Shown here one piece after another: positions 6,330 through 6,454 of a DNA stretch of 6,454 bases. Within the stretch, counting starts at the first letter, position 1, and the number at the start of each line of letters is the position of its first letter. Source of the DNA: Candidatus Hydrogenedentota bacterium (lineage in GTDB: Bacteria > Hydrogenedentota > Hydrogenedentia > Hydrogenedentales > CAITNO01); NCBI GenBank assembly GCA_023145975.1, contig JAGLCZ010000180.1, positions 1 to 6,454 of the forward strand. Reading direction: 5' to 3'. Made by a program: the position numbers and the translations under genes. The notes under the pieces were generated by a model, which was not told the DNA's origin, made no database searches, and saw nothing but the letters and a program-made list of their open reading frames with translations.

Positions 6330-6454
6330 CTATTCAACATCGGATTTGGAGTTACGCTTGGCAATATGTTCCCTGATTTGCCCGGCTTTGCGCAACGCCT
6401 GTTTATGGGCGGGATCAACCTTCAACGCCAATTCCATCAACTGAAGTGCACGGG
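6330..6454 (-). CDS. C-terminal end of a TPR-like protein (partial, cut by window edge)
   Basis: The minus strand is open from the window edge to a TAG at 6330-6332 and encodes 40 full residues. They begin RALQLMELALKVDPAHKQAL, which has the helix-turn pattern of the second helix of a tetratricopeptide repeat: ALxLxxxALxVDPxHxxA followed by the next helix start. A basic tail ends in RNSKSDVE. TPR repeats are protein-interaction scaffolds, so the function of the full gene cannot be inferred from this end. Its stop codon is 33 bp before the nitroreductase start on the same strand. The start and most of the gene lie beyond the window. Confidence 0.7.
   Translation of the reverse strand, partial: RALQLMELALKVDPAHKQALRKAGQIREHIAKRNSKSDVE

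Overview
The window looks like chromosomal DNA of moderate G+C from an uncultured, Gram-negative-type bacterium. Four complete protein genes are present, and a gene fragment at the right edge is well supported. A second fragment, at the left edge, is only possible. I see no phage, transposon, CRISPR or RNA gene. The multidomain FHA-GAF-cyclase, the murG gene standing outside any division/cell-wall cluster, and the large secreted GH42-like protein fit lineages such as Hydrogenedentota, Sumerlaeota or the PVC group. That placement is a guess from protein style; no marker gene settles it.

Layout, left to right. Bases 1-54 may hold the last codons of a rightward gene. Bases 64-2589 (minus) encode an 841-residue exported protein with a beta-sandwich, a GH42/clan-A-like TIM barrel and a GATase-like domain. 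In hand alignment, neither catalytic glutamate of that family is where it should be. A 280-bp divergent intergenic region (2590-2869) follows. It holds a very good sigma-70 promoter with an extended -10 for the rightward genes, weaker promoter candidates on both strands, and short repeated motifs that could be operators. Bases 2870-4531 (plus) encode an FHA-GAF-class IIIb adenylate cyclase with all six catalytic positions intact. Bases 4586-5680 (plus) encode MurG, 54 bp downstream and probably co-transcribed. Bases 5691-6296 (minus) encode an FMN-dependent nitroreductase that meets murG tail to tail across 10 bp. Bases 6330-6454 (minus) are the C-terminal end of a TPR-like protein that reads into the nitroreductase gene.

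How the parts may work together: the cyclase and MurG appear to form one transcription unit led by a signalling protein. FHA domains bind phosphothreonine, and Ser/Thr-kinase/FHA signalling controls peptidoglycan synthesis in several bacteria. A link between cAMP or phosphorylation signalling and lipid II synthesis is therefore a reasonable inference, but only an inference. The nitroreductase and TPR genes form a separate leftward unit. The start codons of the cyclase (2870 rather than 2855) and of murG (GTG at 4586 rather than TTG at 4571) were chosen from Shine-Dalgarno placement, promoter position and family N-termini.
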